From the NCBI RefSeq assembly GCF_026427595.1, contig NZ_CP101527.1:310001-374000 (forward strand): 64,000 nucleotides of DNA, read 5' to 3'. The translations under genes and the position numbers were made by a program. This document shows positions 1-8,123 of this stretch, piece by piece. Every line of letters begins with the position of its first letter. The first letter of the stretch is position 1. Under the pieces are notes generated by a model, which saw only the letters and a list, made by a program, of their open reading frames with translations, did no database searches and was not told the DNA's origin. The DNA comes from Alkalimarinus sediminis (GTDB lineage Bacteria > Pseudomonadota > Gammaproteobacteria > Pseudomonadales > Oleiphilaceae).

Positions 1-1067
1 ACTATCTGCGCTTCCATATAGTTTAAGCTTGTAGTTTCAGTATCGAATGCAAATATCTCTGCGTTCGATAATATTTCTAGCCAGTGGTCGAATGCGGTTT
101 GTGTAAGTATCGTCTCGTATTCAGCATTGATGGTCGACTCAGGGAGCTCTTCTACTGAAGTCGTGCTTTGAGCTGATTGTGCCGTGGGGGCAGATGTTGT
201 GCCGGTTTGCTCAAGCTGTGCCACCCAAGTTTTAAACTCGTACTCTTTGAATAGCTCTAGCAGGCGTTCGTTGTTGATGTGGTCATGTTCAATCTCATCG
301 AGGTTTTGGTCGAGCGCGACATCTGTATGTATTGTTGCTAATTCATAAGAAAGTGGCAGAAGTTCGAGGCTATTTCGCAGATTTTCGCCGATTTTACCCT
401 TAACTTCGTCGGCGTTATCCATAACTCCTTTAAGTGTTCCGAATTGTGTCAGCCATTTTACAGCCGTCTTGGGGCCGCACTTTGGTACACCAGGGATATT
501 ATCGACGGTATCGCCGACTAGTGCGAGATAGTCGATGATCTGTTCAGGTGCTACCCCAAACTTCTCTTTAACGCCTTGTTGATCCATGAATGTATCGGTC
601 ATGGTATTCATAAGTGTGACGTGTGGCGTAACCAGCTGAGCCATATCTTTATCGCCGGTCGAAATGATGGTGTCGATACCTTTGTCTGATGCCTGTGCCG
701 CTAGTGTACCAATGACGTCATCTGCCTCAACATCGGGTACGATTAGCAGTGGTAACCCCATCGCCTTGATGATCTCGTGAATTGGCTCAATCTGTCCCCT
801 CAAGTCTTCAGGCATAGGGGGTCTGTTTGCCTTGTACTGGTCATAAAGGTCGTGCCGAAACGTTTTACCTTTGGCATCAAAGATCATAATAATCTTGGAC
901 TCAGGGTAATCTGACTGAAGCCGCCTGGTCATATTAATCACACCTTTAATAGCGCCAGTGGGCTGTCCTTTGGACGTAACTAAAGGGGGAAGCGCGTGAA
1001 ATGCGCGAAACAAATATGATGAGCCGTCGACTAAGAGAACCGGTTTGTTGATTTGCGCTTTACTCAT
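1..1067 (-). CDS. polA: DNA polymerase I, N-terminal part (cut by window edge)
   Basis: Repair and Okazaki-fragment-processing polymerase; the window holds roughly the first 355 codons. The protein opens MSKAQINKPVLLVDGSSYLF and continues with the acidic motifs of the 5'-3' flap exonuclease: IMIFDAKGKTFRH, then VEADDVIGTLA, then STGDKDMAQLV, then the helix-hairpin-helix region around GDTVDNIPGVPKCGPKTA. At the window edge the start of the 3'-5' proofreading domain is visible as FAFDTETTSL. This retains the DxE metal-binding pair, so proofreading is probably active. The ATG at 1065-1067 gives the standard family N-terminus. It is transcribed divergently from the DUF2782-thrB pair, an arrangement also known from Pseudomonas. 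The polymerase domain lies outside the window. Confidence 0.97.
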   Translation of the reverse strand, partial: MSKAQINKPVLLVDGSSYLFRAFHALPPLVTSKGQPTGAIKGVINMTRRLQSDYPESKIIMIFDAKGKTFRHDLYDQYKANRPPMPEDLRGQIEPIHEIIKAMGLPLLIVPDVEADDVIGTLAAQASDKGIDTIISTGDKDMAQLVTPHVTLMNTMTDTFMDQQGVKEKFGVAPEQIIDYLALVGDTVDNIPGVPKCGPKTAVKWLTQFGTLKGVMDNADEVKGKIGENLRNSLELLPLSYELATIHTDVALDQNLDEIEHDHINNERLLELFKEYEFKTWVAQLEQTGTTSAPTAQSAQSTTSVEELPESTINAEYETILTQTAFDHWLEILSNAEIFAFDTETTSLNYMEAQI

Positions 1068-1126
1068 GAGTGTAATCAGGTGTTTAATAATGAATTAAGG
1101 AATTATCCGCTGTGTGTAGGTTACCA

Positions 1127-1426
1127 ATGAAGAAACTGTTATTCACCCTGTTTTTTGCTTTTCAACTCATGCTTGGGGCTATGCTGTCTGTTACTGCATT
1201 TGCTGCCCCTCCTGAAGCATCAGACCCCAATGAACCCAATATCACCATTCGAAGTGGTGAAGATAAGACGTTTTATGAGTATCGAGTGAACGGTATTCTA
1301 AAAGAGATTAAAGTGGTTCCTAAGGTTGGGCCAACGTATTATTTGGTAGCCGATGATGGTGGGGGCTGGATTAGAGAAGATAAATCTCAGCTGCTTGTAC
1401 CTAGCTGGGTTATCTTCCGCTGGTAA
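1127..1426 (+). CDS. DUF2782 small secreted protein
   Basis: A protein of about 99 residues with an N-terminal signal peptide (MKKLLFTLFFAFQLMLGAML, cleavage probably after the AFA at about residue 26). The mature domain of about 70 residues contains EYRVNGILKEIKVVPKVGPTYYLV and ends LVPSWVIFRW. This is the pattern of the DUF2782 family, which I know as a neighbour of polA and thrB in pseudomonads; its function is not established. An in-frame GTG lies 15 bases upstream at 1112, but the ATG at 1127 gives a cleaner signal peptide and has TAGG six bases before it. It is 54 bp upstream of thrB and probably cotranscribed. Confidence 0.8.
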   Translation: MKKLLFTLFFAFQLMLGAMLSVTAFAAPPEASDPNEPNITIRSGEDKTFYEYRVNGILKEIKVVPKVGPTYYLVADDGGGWIREDKSQLLVPSWVIFRW

Positions 1427-1480
1427 GCCTTAATCGCTGTATGTCTTTAGCTGGGCATATCAATCTGAACAGGCGTCATA

Positions 1481-2449
1481 ATGGCCGTTTATACCTCCGT
1501 TACACAGGGTGAGTTAACTGAGTTTCTTGCCCAGTACTCCTTGGGGACATTGCTGTCTTATTCTGAAATAGGCGATGGCATTGAAAATAGTAATTACTTT
1601 GTCACTGTTGAAGGTCAGACCGGGCAGGATACTCATCAACAAAAGTGGGTGTTAACGCTCTTCGAAAACCTAAAAGAGTCGCAGCTTCCCTTTTTTTTAA
1701 ACCTTATGAGCTGGTTGGCGAGTAAGGGGTTTTCTGTTCCTGCTCCTTGTCCGCGTCATGATGGGGCAATCAATGGCATGTTAAAAGGTAAGCCCGCGAT
1801 ACTAGTGCCTTGCTTTAGTGGTCGTTCGGTCGAACGGCCTAACGTAGTCCATTGCGAGCAGCTAGGCCGCTATGTGGCAAATATGCACCAGGCTCTTGTG
1901 TCTTACCCTCAAACACGAAATTCACCCAGAAATATTGAGTGGATGAGGGCGATTGAAGCTAGATTATTTAAGGTACTAACTAACTCAGAATCTGCGTTAG
2001 TTTCCCGTTCGGTTAATCACTACCAGAACATCAAAGCTCAGATGGAGTCGTGCCCAGCAGGCATTGTACATGGAGACTTGTTTAGAGATAACGTGCTATT
2101 TGACAAGGGAGAAATTAGTGGTGTCATTGATTTTTTCCATGCTTGCAATGACTCGCTTTTGTTTGATTTAGCGGTAATCGCAAATGATTGGACCACTGAC
2201 AGTAACGGCCAGTATGATAAAGCCAAGGTTGATTCGCTTCTTCAAGGGTATAGCTCTGTAAGGCCTTTAACAAATAGTGAGCGCTTACTATGGCCAGACT
2301 TCCAACATCTGGCTGCGCTGAGGTTCTGGTTGTCGAGATTAGAAAGTCGCTACTTGCCCGGTTATCAGCAAGAGTCGACTCAAGGGGATAAAACCAAAGA
2401 CCCAGACGAGTTAAAGCGCATGATTCTATCGTTAGGGCTTGTTGGTTAG
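1481..2449 (+). CDS. thrB: Homoserine kinase, ThrB type II (APH-like fold)
   Basis: Catalyses ATP-dependent phosphorylation of L-homoserine to O-phosphohomoserine, the committed step towards threonine, in the cytoplasm. The 322-residue length and the start MAVYTSVTQGELTEFLAQYSLG match the Pseudomonas/Rhizobium type of ThrB, which has an aminoglycoside-phosphotransferase-like fold rather than the GHMP fold of E. coli ThrB. The catalytic loop HGDLFRDNVLF is at about residues 197-207, followed by GVIDFFHACNDSLLFDLA with the metal-binding Asp. The polA / DUF2782 / thrB neighbourhood supports the call. No regulatory leader is evident in the 54-bp gap upstream. Confidence 0.93.
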   Translation: MAVYTSVTQGELTEFLAQYSLGTLLSYSEIGDGIENSNYFVTVEGQTGQDTHQQKWVLTLFENLKESQLPFFLNLMSWLASKGFSVPAPCPRHDGAINGMLKGKPAILVPCFSGRSVERPNVVHCEQLGRYVANMHQALVSYPQTRNSPRNIEWMRAIEARLFKVLTNSESALVSRSVNHYQNIKAQMESCPAGIVHGDLFRDNVLFDKGEISGVIDFFHACNDSLLFDLAVIANDWTTDSNGQYDKAKVDSLLQGYSSVRPLTNSERLLWPDFQHLAALRFWLSRLESRYLPGYQQESTQGDKTKDPDELKRMILSLGLVG

Positions 2450-2462
2450 ATTTAATATTTCA

Positions 2463-2538
2463 TCGCGCCAAAGTGGCGCCCCTACAGGTATAAATATACT
2501 GTGTATGAGGCTTTTGTAGGAGCTGCTCTTAGCTGCGA
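2463..2538. repeat. REP pair in inverted orientation (GTAG-type REPIN/BIME)
   Basis: Two palindromic units face each other. The left one (2463-2486) reads on the minus strand as TGTAGGGGCGCCACTTTGG and ends CGCGA. The right one (2515-2538) reads on the plus strand as TGTAGGAGCTGCTCTTAG and ends CTGCGA. Both begin TGTAGG(A/G)GC and end GCGA, the layout of pseudomonad REP sequences mobilised by RAYT transposases. They lie in the gap between the convergent genes thrB and trhP, where they may also act as a terminator. No RAYT gene is in the window. Confidence 0.7.
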
Positions 2539-2584
2539 TTAGGTTTTTCGATGATCACAAAGGCCATCACAATCAGCTCTCAGT

Positions 2585-3949
2585 CTATAGATTTCTCATT
2601 AATAACGCGTACGTAAGATCCTCTGGCGCACCTTCTGGCAACGGCAGTTTCATCTGATGCCCTGAGCCTGGCGCTACATCGACCGATTGGTTTTTGCGAT
2701 TGATAATAGACTCAAGAGTAAAGGTGATGTTGCCGCCGGGGGCCATTAGTTCTATTGAGTCTCCGACTGCGAAACGGTTTTTCACCTCAATCGTCATTAA
2801 TTTGTTCTCGCGATCAACATCGATTACTTCGCCTGCAAAGAGTTGCTTGCTAGAAACCGAGTTACCTTGCTCGTAATTCTGATATTCATCATGCACATGG
2901 CGGCGATAGAACCCTTCGGTGTAGCCTCTTTTAGCGAGCTTCTCTAAGTCGTCCATTAGCTCCATATTAAAGGCTTTACCTGCTGCAGCATCATCAATGG
3001 CCTGACGATAAACCTGAGTGGTGCGGGCAACATAGTAGTATGACTTGGTTCGCCCTTCGATTTTTAATGAGTGGATGCCCATTTCAGTAAAACGTTGTAC
3101 ATGCTGTACCGCTCGAAGGTCTTTTGAGTTCATGATGTAGGTGCCATGTTCATCTTCATAGGCGGGCATCAGTTGGTCTGGCCTGCCTGGCTCTTGCAAT
3201 AGAAATACCTGGTCAGTGGTTTTACCTTCTCCAAGTGTCGGCTCAGCCTGCTCTGGAGTCCACTCTTCAGTGGTTGGAATTGTTTCTGCAACTGGGATGA
3301 CGTTGCCAGCATCGTCTTCTTTTGCTTCATGTGCTTGGTACTTCCATCGACAAGCGTTGGTACAAGTGCCTTGGTTAGGGTCACGCTTATTGATATAGCC
3401 TGAAAGCAGGCAGCGGCCTGAGTACGCCATGCATAGCGCACCATGTACAAAGACCTCTAGCTCCATCTCTGGGCACTTTTCTCTAATTTCAGCAATCTCG
3501 TCGAGAGACAATTCGCGAGACAGTATGACTCGTTCTATACCTTGTCGCTGCCAAAATGCGACTGAGGCGTAATTGACTGCGTTGGCTTGCACAGACAAGT
3601 GAATAGTCTGCTCAGGCCATTTGTCTCGAACCATCATAATGAGCCCAGGGTCCGACATAATCAGCGCATCGGGCTTCATGGCAATAACCGGTTCAATATC
3701 TTTAATATAGGTTTCTATCTTGCTGTTGTGCGGGGCTATATTACTGACAACATAGAATTTTTTACCGAGTTTGTGTGCCAGTTGTATGCCCTGTTCGAGC
3801 TTTTCAAGGTTAAAGTCATTCTCCCTCACTCGCAAACTGTAACGAGGTTGGCCTGCATAGACCGCATCGGCTCCATATGCGAAGGCATATTTCATATTCT
3901 TAAGAGTGCCTGCGGGAGCTAATAATTCTGGTTTTTGAGTTGAGGACAT
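2585..3949 (-). CDS. trhP: Peptidase U32 family tRNA hydroxylation protein TrhP (YegQ)
   Basis: The 454-residue length and sequence closely match E. coli YegQ/TrhP as I remember it. TrhP is needed for prephenate-dependent 5-hydroxylation of wobble uridine (ho5U34) in tRNAs. Recognisable stretches are PELLAPAGTLKNMKYAFAYG at the N-terminus, ALIMSDPGLIM, HLSVQANAVN, and the Cys-rich U32 signature CMAYSGRCLLSGYINKRDPN followed by TCTNACRW at about residues 168-202. The cysteines probably hold an Fe-S cluster. The C-terminal part (from about residue 360) is a small beta-barrel-like domain. Family members were once called proteases, but TrhP has no demonstrated protease role. The C-terminus faces the end of thrB across the REP pair. 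Confidence 0.92.
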   Translation of the reverse strand: MSSTQKPELLAPAGTLKNMKYAFAYGADAVYAGQPRYSLRVRENDFNLEKLEQGIQLAHKLGKKFYVVSNIAPHNSKIETYIKDIEPVIAMKPDALIMSDPGLIMMVRDKWPEQTIHLSVQANAVNYASVAFWQRQGIERVILSRELSLDEIAEIREKCPEMELEVFVHGALCMAYSGRCLLSGYINKRDPNQGTCTNACRWKYQAHEAKEDDAGNVIPVAETIPTTEEWTPEQAEPTLGEGKTTDQVFLLQEPGRPDQLMPAYEDEHGTYIMNSKDLRAVQHVQRFTEMGIHSLKIEGRTKSYYYVARTTQVYRQAIDDAAAGKAFNMELMDDLEKLAKRGYTEGFYRRHVHDEYQNYEQGNSVSSKQLFAGEVIDVDRENKLMTIEVKNRFAVGDSIELMAPGGNITFTLESIINRKNQSVDVAPGSGHQMKLPLPEGAPEDLTYALLMRNL

Positions 3950-4036
3950 GTTCGGTCTACCTGCTGTGATAATAGCCTTAAAGCGCGAATCATATCACAA
4001 TTCAAATAATCGCAAAAAAGACCTCTAATAGATGAG

Positions 4037-4053
4037 TTCAGTATGCTACTGAA
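4037..4053. promoter_or_regulatory. Perfect 7-bp-arm palindrome upstream of the phasin-like gene
   Basis: TTCAGTA-TGC-TACTGAA lies about 135 bp before the phasin-like start, in the divergent gap between trhP and that gene. The size and symmetry suit a dimeric regulator site, but no cognate regulator can be named. It is not followed by a T-run, so it is not a terminator. Confidence 0.3.
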
Positions 4054-4187
4054 TGAAGGCCTGACTATTAGGTAAATGCCTGTTCTTTAGTATGAATATT
4101 CTAATTTTTAGCAGTAGTGTTAATGATGAGGATAAGAAGAGGGACTTTGAGCCCTTAGGATGAGAGCTTTATTTTTGGAGAGTTGAT

Positions 4188-4616
4188 ATGGGCAAATTAA
4201 AATCGTTTCAAGAGCAAATTCAAGAGTCTGTAGAGAAGGGTATCGCTGCAGTAGAAGAGCAACACAAAGCATTAGCAGAAAAGTCTTTTAGCTATGTAGA
4301 AAAAGTTGAAAAAGAGGCAAAAAGCTACAGCATTAAAACCGTTCAAGACCTGCACAATGAAGCAGTTGGTAACATGTATGAGTCTATTCGCGCTTTTAAT
4401 AAGCGTTTGAATGAGTATGCCACTGATCTTTTGAACAAAGTTGAAAAGGTTGAAGACGCAGTAGAGGATGCAGCTGAGACAATTGAAGATGCAGTAGAAG
4501 ATGCGGCTGAAGCTATTGAAAAAGCAGTAACCAAAAAAGCGCCAGCTAAAGCGACTGCTAAAAAGCCAGCGGCTAAAAAATCTCCTGCTAAGAAGGCGCC
4601 TGCAACGGCAGAATGA
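4188..4616 (+). CDS. Phasin-like protein with Lys/Ala/Pro-rich tail
   Basis: A 142-residue highly charged, all-helical protein. Residues 1-85 form an amphipathic helix of the phasin kind (FQEQIQESVEKGIAAVEEQH, then AFNKRLNEYATDLLNKVEKV). Residues 86-110 are an acidic repeat built on EDAVEDAAE/TIEDAVEDAAE. From about residue 114 the tail consists of KKAPAK/KKPAAKK/KKSPAKK steps, as in histone-H1-like proteins and PhaF. The layout (phasin-like helix, then PAKK tail) resembles PhaF-type granule-associated proteins that bind both polyhydroxyalkanoate granules and DNA. GGAGAG sits 8 bases before the ATG and a terminator follows directly, so it is probably a single-gene, well-translated unit. No pha synthesis genes are nearby, so the PHA role is inferred. 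Confidence 0.65.
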   Translation: MGKLKSFQEQIQESVEKGIAAVEEQHKALAEKSFSYVEKVEKEAKSYSIKTVQDLHNEAVGNMYESIRAFNKRLNEYATDLLNKVEKVEDAVEDAAETIEDAVEDAAEAIEKAVTKKAPAKATAKKPAAKKSPAKKAPATAE

Positions 4617-4634
4617 TTGTGGGATGCTGGATAT

Positions 4635-4663
4635 AAAAAAGAGAGGCTAAGTCTCTCTTTTTT
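4635..4663. terminator. Bidirectional rho-independent terminator
   Basis: AAAAAAGAGAG - GCTAAGT - CTCTCTTTTTTT lies between two convergent genes (phasin-like on plus, DUF4124 on minus). The A-run on one side and T-run on the other make it usable in both directions. Confidence 0.9.
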
Positions 4664-4672
4664 TGTGCTGAA

Positions 4673-5362
4673 TTAACCGTTAGCCTCTGGGCTTTTGGTG
4701 GCTTTTTCAGGAGAGGGTTCTAAAGGGTAGTTAGCTGCTTTTTTCTTGGTGAGCAACTCGAGGCGTTTTATGATTTTATCAAATGCCATTTTGAGCACCG
4801 GTATCTCATTACGCTTTACCTCGATGTCATTCTCTATCTCGGTTATCTTCTCTTTCTGTTGGTTGATTTTGTTTAAAGTACTCTCTGGTATTTTTTTACC
4901 TGTACGCTCCATGTTAGCTGCTTTGGTTTCTTCTTGTGCTAACTGGCTTCTTACAACTGATATATTGCCGTTTTTAAGAGATATGAAGTCTTCTATATCC
5001 TGAAGTTTTCGCTTTAATACCCTAACCGCATCATCTGGGTGGCTATATAGCTTGAGTAGCGCTTGATCTTCTTCTTTTTGCTTTTGAGCTTCTTGGGCGA
5101 GGCGTATTTTCTCAGCCTCTTTAGCGTCCCTCTCTGCGATCTCTTCGGCTGTGAGGGCCGGGGGAACAACCTTTATAACACGGCCGTTGCTACTGAGTAC
5201 CTCATAGCCGTTTCTAACCAGGTGAGGCGGAATGTTGAGCCCGATAGCTGTTGTGCCATTCTCGTCTTTATAACGATATAGGTTGGCTGCATAGGCACTT
5301 ACTGTGTGGCTCAGCCCTATGACGACGATAAGAAGAGATAGTAATTGTTTAAAATAGCTCAT
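4673..5362 (-). CDS. DUF4124 domain-containing secreted coiled-coil protein
   Basis: A 229-residue exported protein. The start at the ATG 5360-5362 (MSYFKQLLSLLIVVIGLSHT) gives a typical signal peptide ending near VSAYA; an upstream in-frame TTG would only add a few residues. The mature N-terminus NLYRYKDENGTTAIGLNIPP is the short DUF4124 motif found in many gammaproteobacterial envelope proteins. From about residue 75 the chain is a long Glu/Lys/Gln-rich coiled coil (EEIAERDAKEAEKIRLAQEA and onward), ending in a Pro/Lys-rich tail. No enzymatic motif is visible. The role is unknown; a structural or scaffold function in the periplasm is a guess. Confidence 0.75.
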   Translation of the reverse strand: MSYFKQLLSLLIVVIGLSHTVSAYAANLYRYKDENGTTAIGLNIPPHLVRNGYEVLSSNGRVIKVVPPALTAEEIAERDAKEAEKIRLAQEAQKQKEEDQALLKLYSHPDDAVRVLKRKLQDIEDFISLKNGNISVVRSQLAQEETKAANMERTGKKIPESTLNKINQQKEKITEIENDIEVKRNEIPVLKMAFDKIIKRLELLTKKKAANYPLEPSPEKATKSPEANG

Positions 5363-5644
5363 TTCTGAAAATGATCTCAACTCTATAAAATAACGATGTA
5401 ACTGATTTATTGTTTTAAGCTGCTAGTAACTACCGAGGTTGCATAAAATAAAGTATAGCGGTTTATCTTTAGCCGCAACAGCCATGCAAAATCAATGTAT
5501 TGAACAATAGTTTGAGGGTGGTGGGTGTTTCAATATAGCTGCCCGCCTACCTCAAGGGTTAGAATAACATAATGTTTCGTAGAGTCGCGCATAAACCTGA
5601 GCCGTAATCATACCTTTTACCTCTATTTTTAATGAAGAAGAACT

Positions 5645-6412
5645 ATGGATGTTGTTTTAGAGCAAACTATGTTGTTTGTGATTTCGTTGGCCGCTAATGG
5701 GTTAAGTGCACTTGCAGGAGGAGGGGCTGGCTTGCTGCAATTGCCTGCTTTGTTATTTTTAGGGCTTGCTTTTGGTACAGCGTTAGCTACTCACAAGATT
5801 GCCAGTGTTGCATTAGGGGTAGGTGCGACCTTCAGGCATATCAGAGAGAAAAGCATAGACCCGCGCTTTGCGGGCTTTATTTTACTCACTGGGCTGCCGG
5901 GTGTTGTACTAGGTGCTCTAGTCATACTGGCGGTGCCAGATGATATTGCGCGTTTGGTACTAGGTGTGTTTACCGCGGGGTTAGGGATTTATTCTTGGCG
6001 TTCACCTCAACTGGGGCTTACGTCTGCGGTGAAACATAGAGACCTATTAGGTTGGTGCATCGGAGGCCTGGGGTTATTTTTTATAGGTTTTTTAAATGGC
6101 TCGATCACCTCGGGGACAGGGTTGTTTGTTACTATCTGGTTGGTGGTGTGGTTCGGTTTTGACTATCAACGAGCCGTGACCTACACGTTGATTCTGGTGG
6201 GGCTGTTCTGGAATGGTTTTGGGGCAGTCACCCTTGCACTGCAGACTGAGGTTAAGTGGGAGTGGATACCCGCTCTGATATTAGGTGCTTTGCTTGGAGG
6301 ATATTTTGGCGCTCATTTATCGATTGCTAAGGGAAGCCGGTTGGTTAAGCGGAGTTTTGAATGCGTAACCGTTGCGGTGGGCGCATCATTAATCATCGAT
6401 GGCTTGATTTAG
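5645..6412 (+). CDS. TSUP (TauE/SafE) family membrane permease
   Basis: A 255-residue integral membrane protein with about eight hydrophobic segments in two halves. The Gly-rich first helix (ANGLSALAGGGAGLLQLPAL) and the second-half counterpart (GFLNGSITSGTGLFVTIWLV) are the two pseudo-repeats of the TauE/SafE family. Members export sulfite, sulfoacetate and other small organic anions; the substrate here cannot be deduced. It stands alone between a 280-bp gap and the convergent pyrE. Confidence 0.88.
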   Translation: MDVVLEQTMLFVISLAANGLSALAGGGAGLLQLPALLFLGLAFGTALATHKIASVALGVGATFRHIREKSIDPRFAGFILLTGLPGVVLGALVILAVPDDIARLVLGVFTAGLGIYSWRSPQLGLTSAVKHRDLLGWCIGGLGLFFIGFLNGSITSGTGLFVTIWLVVWFGFDYQRAVTYTLILVGLFWNGFGAVTLALQTEVKWEWIPALILGALLGGYFGAHLSIAKGSRLVKRSFECVTVAVGASLIIDGLI

Positions 6413-6433
6413 TCAATAAGTGGCAAGTGTCTT

Positions 6434-6475
6434 CTTACCACTTACCACTTACCACTTAGCACTTAGCACTTAGCA
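6434..6475. repeat. Six tandem heptamers (3x CTTACCA + 3x CTTAGCA)
   Basis: A perfect 7-bp-period microsatellite-like array in the 69-bp gap between the convergent TSUP permease and pyrE. The first three units read CTTACCA and the next three CTTAGCA. It lies downstream of both stop codons and codes for nothing. A partial inverted copy (TGGCAAGTG) precedes it at 6421. Confidence 0.9.
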
Positions 6476-6481
6476 GGGGTG

Positions 6482-7126
6482 TTACTCTACACCATACTTT
6501 TCACGGTAGGCCGCAACACGCTCAGCATATTGTGCCATCGCTGGGTCTTGCTTGAGAAACTCTAACACTTGATTCAAATCGACGATGCTGGCAACGGGTA
6601 TACCGTAATCACGCTCAACTTCTTGAATAGCCGATAACTCGCCATTGCCTCTCTCCTGACGGTTTAGAGCAATTAGAACGCCTGCAGGTTCGGCCCCCGC
6701 CTGTCTAATAATATCGATCACTTCTCTAATGGCTGTGCCGGCGGTAATCACATCATCGATGATCATAATCTTACCTTTGAGCTCTGCCCCTACAATTGTA
6801 CCGCCTTCTCCGTGGGCTTTTGCCTCTTTTCGGTTGAACGCATAAGGTGTATCGATGTTGTGTTGGTCGGCGAGCGCAATGGCGGTGGCAGAAGCGAGAG
6901 GAATACCTTTATAAGCGGGGCCAAACAATACATCATAGTCTATGCCGCTGTCTTTTAATGCAGAGGCATAAAACTTCCCTAGTTGTGCCAACGCTTGCCC
7001 CGAATTGAATAGGCCTGCATTGAAGAAATAAGGGCTAGTTCGGCCCGATTTAAGGGTGAACTCCCCAAATTTCAAAACATTTTGTTTGATGGCAAACTCA
7101 ATAAATTGGCGTTGATACTCTTGCAT
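6482..7126 (-). CDS. pyrE: Orotate phosphoribosyltransferase
   Basis: Converts orotate and PRPP to OMP in de novo pyrimidine synthesis. The 214-residue length is standard for the proteobacterial enzyme. The N-terminus [20 protein letters not shown] and the substrate loop [15 protein letters not shown] are family hallmarks, and the PRPP-binding motif [16 protein letters not shown] is at about residues 119-134. It is transcribed divergently from the Crc-like gene, the same pyrE / crc / rph neighbourhood as in Pseudomonas. Confidence 0.97.
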   Translation of the reverse strand: MQEYQRQFIEFAIKQNVLKFGEFTLKSGRTSPYFFNAGLFNSGQALAQLGKFYASALKDSGIDYDVLFGPAYKGIPLASATAIALADQHNIDTPYAFNRKEAKAHGEGGTIVGAELKGKIMIIDDVITAGTAIREVIDIIRQAGAEPAGVLIALNRQERGNGELSAIQEVERDYGIPVASIVDLNQVLEFLKQDPAMAQYAERVAAYREKYGVE

Positions 7127-7268
7127 AGTGATTCTCTTAGGCTTTCTGAGACGTTTGTTTGTTAAATTTTGTAGTAATGTGGGCTATGACGGCCCAAATA
7201 GTTCAATCAGTTCTTTTTCCAAAAATGTGAATTAGGTATCATACACGCAAACGGATTAAGGGGCATCT

Positions 7269-8042
7269 ATGCGTGTAGTATCGATTAGTGTTAACGGCCT
7301 AAAACGGGCAGCTGAAAATGGCTTTTTCGAATGGATGAAAGAGCTAGATGCAGATGTTGTCTGTGTTCAGGACCTCTTGGCGCGTACCTATGAGTTTGAT
7401 GATGAAATTTTCCACCCTGAAGGTTATGAAGCCTATTTTATTGATGGTGAAAATCCTGAAGATGGCGGTGTAGGTATATACTCTCGGCATTTTCCTAAAG
7501 CTATTATGTATGGCTTTGCATATGAGCCAGCAGACCGCCAAGGGCGTTTTATTCAAGCAGATTTCGACAACGTCAGCGTTGCCGCAATGCTGGCACCCTG
7601 TGCGTTAGGTGATGATGACAAACAAGCCGAAAAAGACGGCTTTATGAATGCCTTTATGGAGCACTTGCAAAAAACGCTTCGTAAACGCCGACAGTTTATC
7701 TTTTGTGCCAATATGCAGACCGCTCACTTAGTGACAGATGCTAGTAGCAAATATCACAAAATGGAAGTATCTGGCTTCTTGCCTCATGAGCGCGCTTGGT
7801 TTGATGAAGTGTTTGACTCTCTCGACTATGTTGATGCGTTTCGTGAAGTGAATAAAGAGAAGAAACAATATACATGGTGGCCGGAGTGGGCGAAAGGCTG
7901 GCGTAAACAAGCGGGTTGGCGAACAGACTACCAGATAGTCACTCCAGGGTTACGTAACGTTATTCTGGATGGTTATATCGACTCTGGAACGCGCTTCTCT
8001 GACCATGCACCGGTTATTATGGATTATGATATCGAAATGTAG
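7269..8042 (+). CDS. crc: Catabolite repression control protein Crc-like (ExoIII fold)
   Basis: A 257-residue protein of the exonuclease III/EEP fold. Length, sequence (MRVVSISVNGLKRAAENGFF, then GWRTDYQIVTPGLRNVI) and position between pyrE and rph all match Pseudomonas Crc, the partner of Hfq in translational catabolite repression. ExoIII catalytic positions are partly lost. The metal-binding Glu of the LQET motif is Asp (VCVQD, residue 35), the GDMN motif has become CANM, and the catalytic Tyr loop NGYFPQG is replaced. The C-terminal SDHAPV is still intact, whereas Pseudomonas Crc has SQHAPL as I recall. A nuclease is therefore unlikely, and a Crc-type RNA/Hfq cofactor is the best call. The alternative is a degenerate exonuclease of unknown role. 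The gene follows a divergent 142-bp promoter gap shared with pyrE. Confidence 0.82.
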   Translation: MRVVSISVNGLKRAAENGFFEWMKELDADVVCVQDLLARTYEFDDEIFHPEGYEAYFIDGENPEDGGVGIYSRHFPKAIMYGFAYEPADRQGRFIQADFDNVSVAAMLAPCALGDDDKQAEKDGFMNAFMEHLQKTLRKRRQFIFCANMQTAHLVTDASSKYHKMEVSGFLPHERAWFDEVFDSLDYVDAFREVNKEKKQYTWWPEWAKGWRKQAGWRTDYQIVTPGLRNVILDGYIDSGTRFSDHAPVIMDYDIEM

Positions 8043-8068
8043 TCAGAGTGCTTGACTATGTAGGCATT

Positions 8069-8096
8069 AAAAAAGAGGCTTTTAGGCCTCTTTTTT
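8069..8096. terminator. Bidirectional terminator between crc and rph
   Basis: AAAAAAGAGGC - TTTTAG - GCCTCTTTTTT sits between the convergent crc and rph genes, with A- and T-runs on opposite sides. Confidence 0.9.
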
Positions 8097-8123
8097 AATG
8101 GAATACTGAATGGTAGCAGGGCA

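Noticed and set aside
2038-2226. Minus-strand reading frame inside thrB, and many similar frames opposite other genes
   Set aside because: Shadows of well-supported genes, with no ribosome sites or family resemblance.
7269-8042. Exodeoxyribonuclease III (xthA)
   Set aside because: Key catalytic residues are missing and the pyrE/rph neighbourhood points to Crc.
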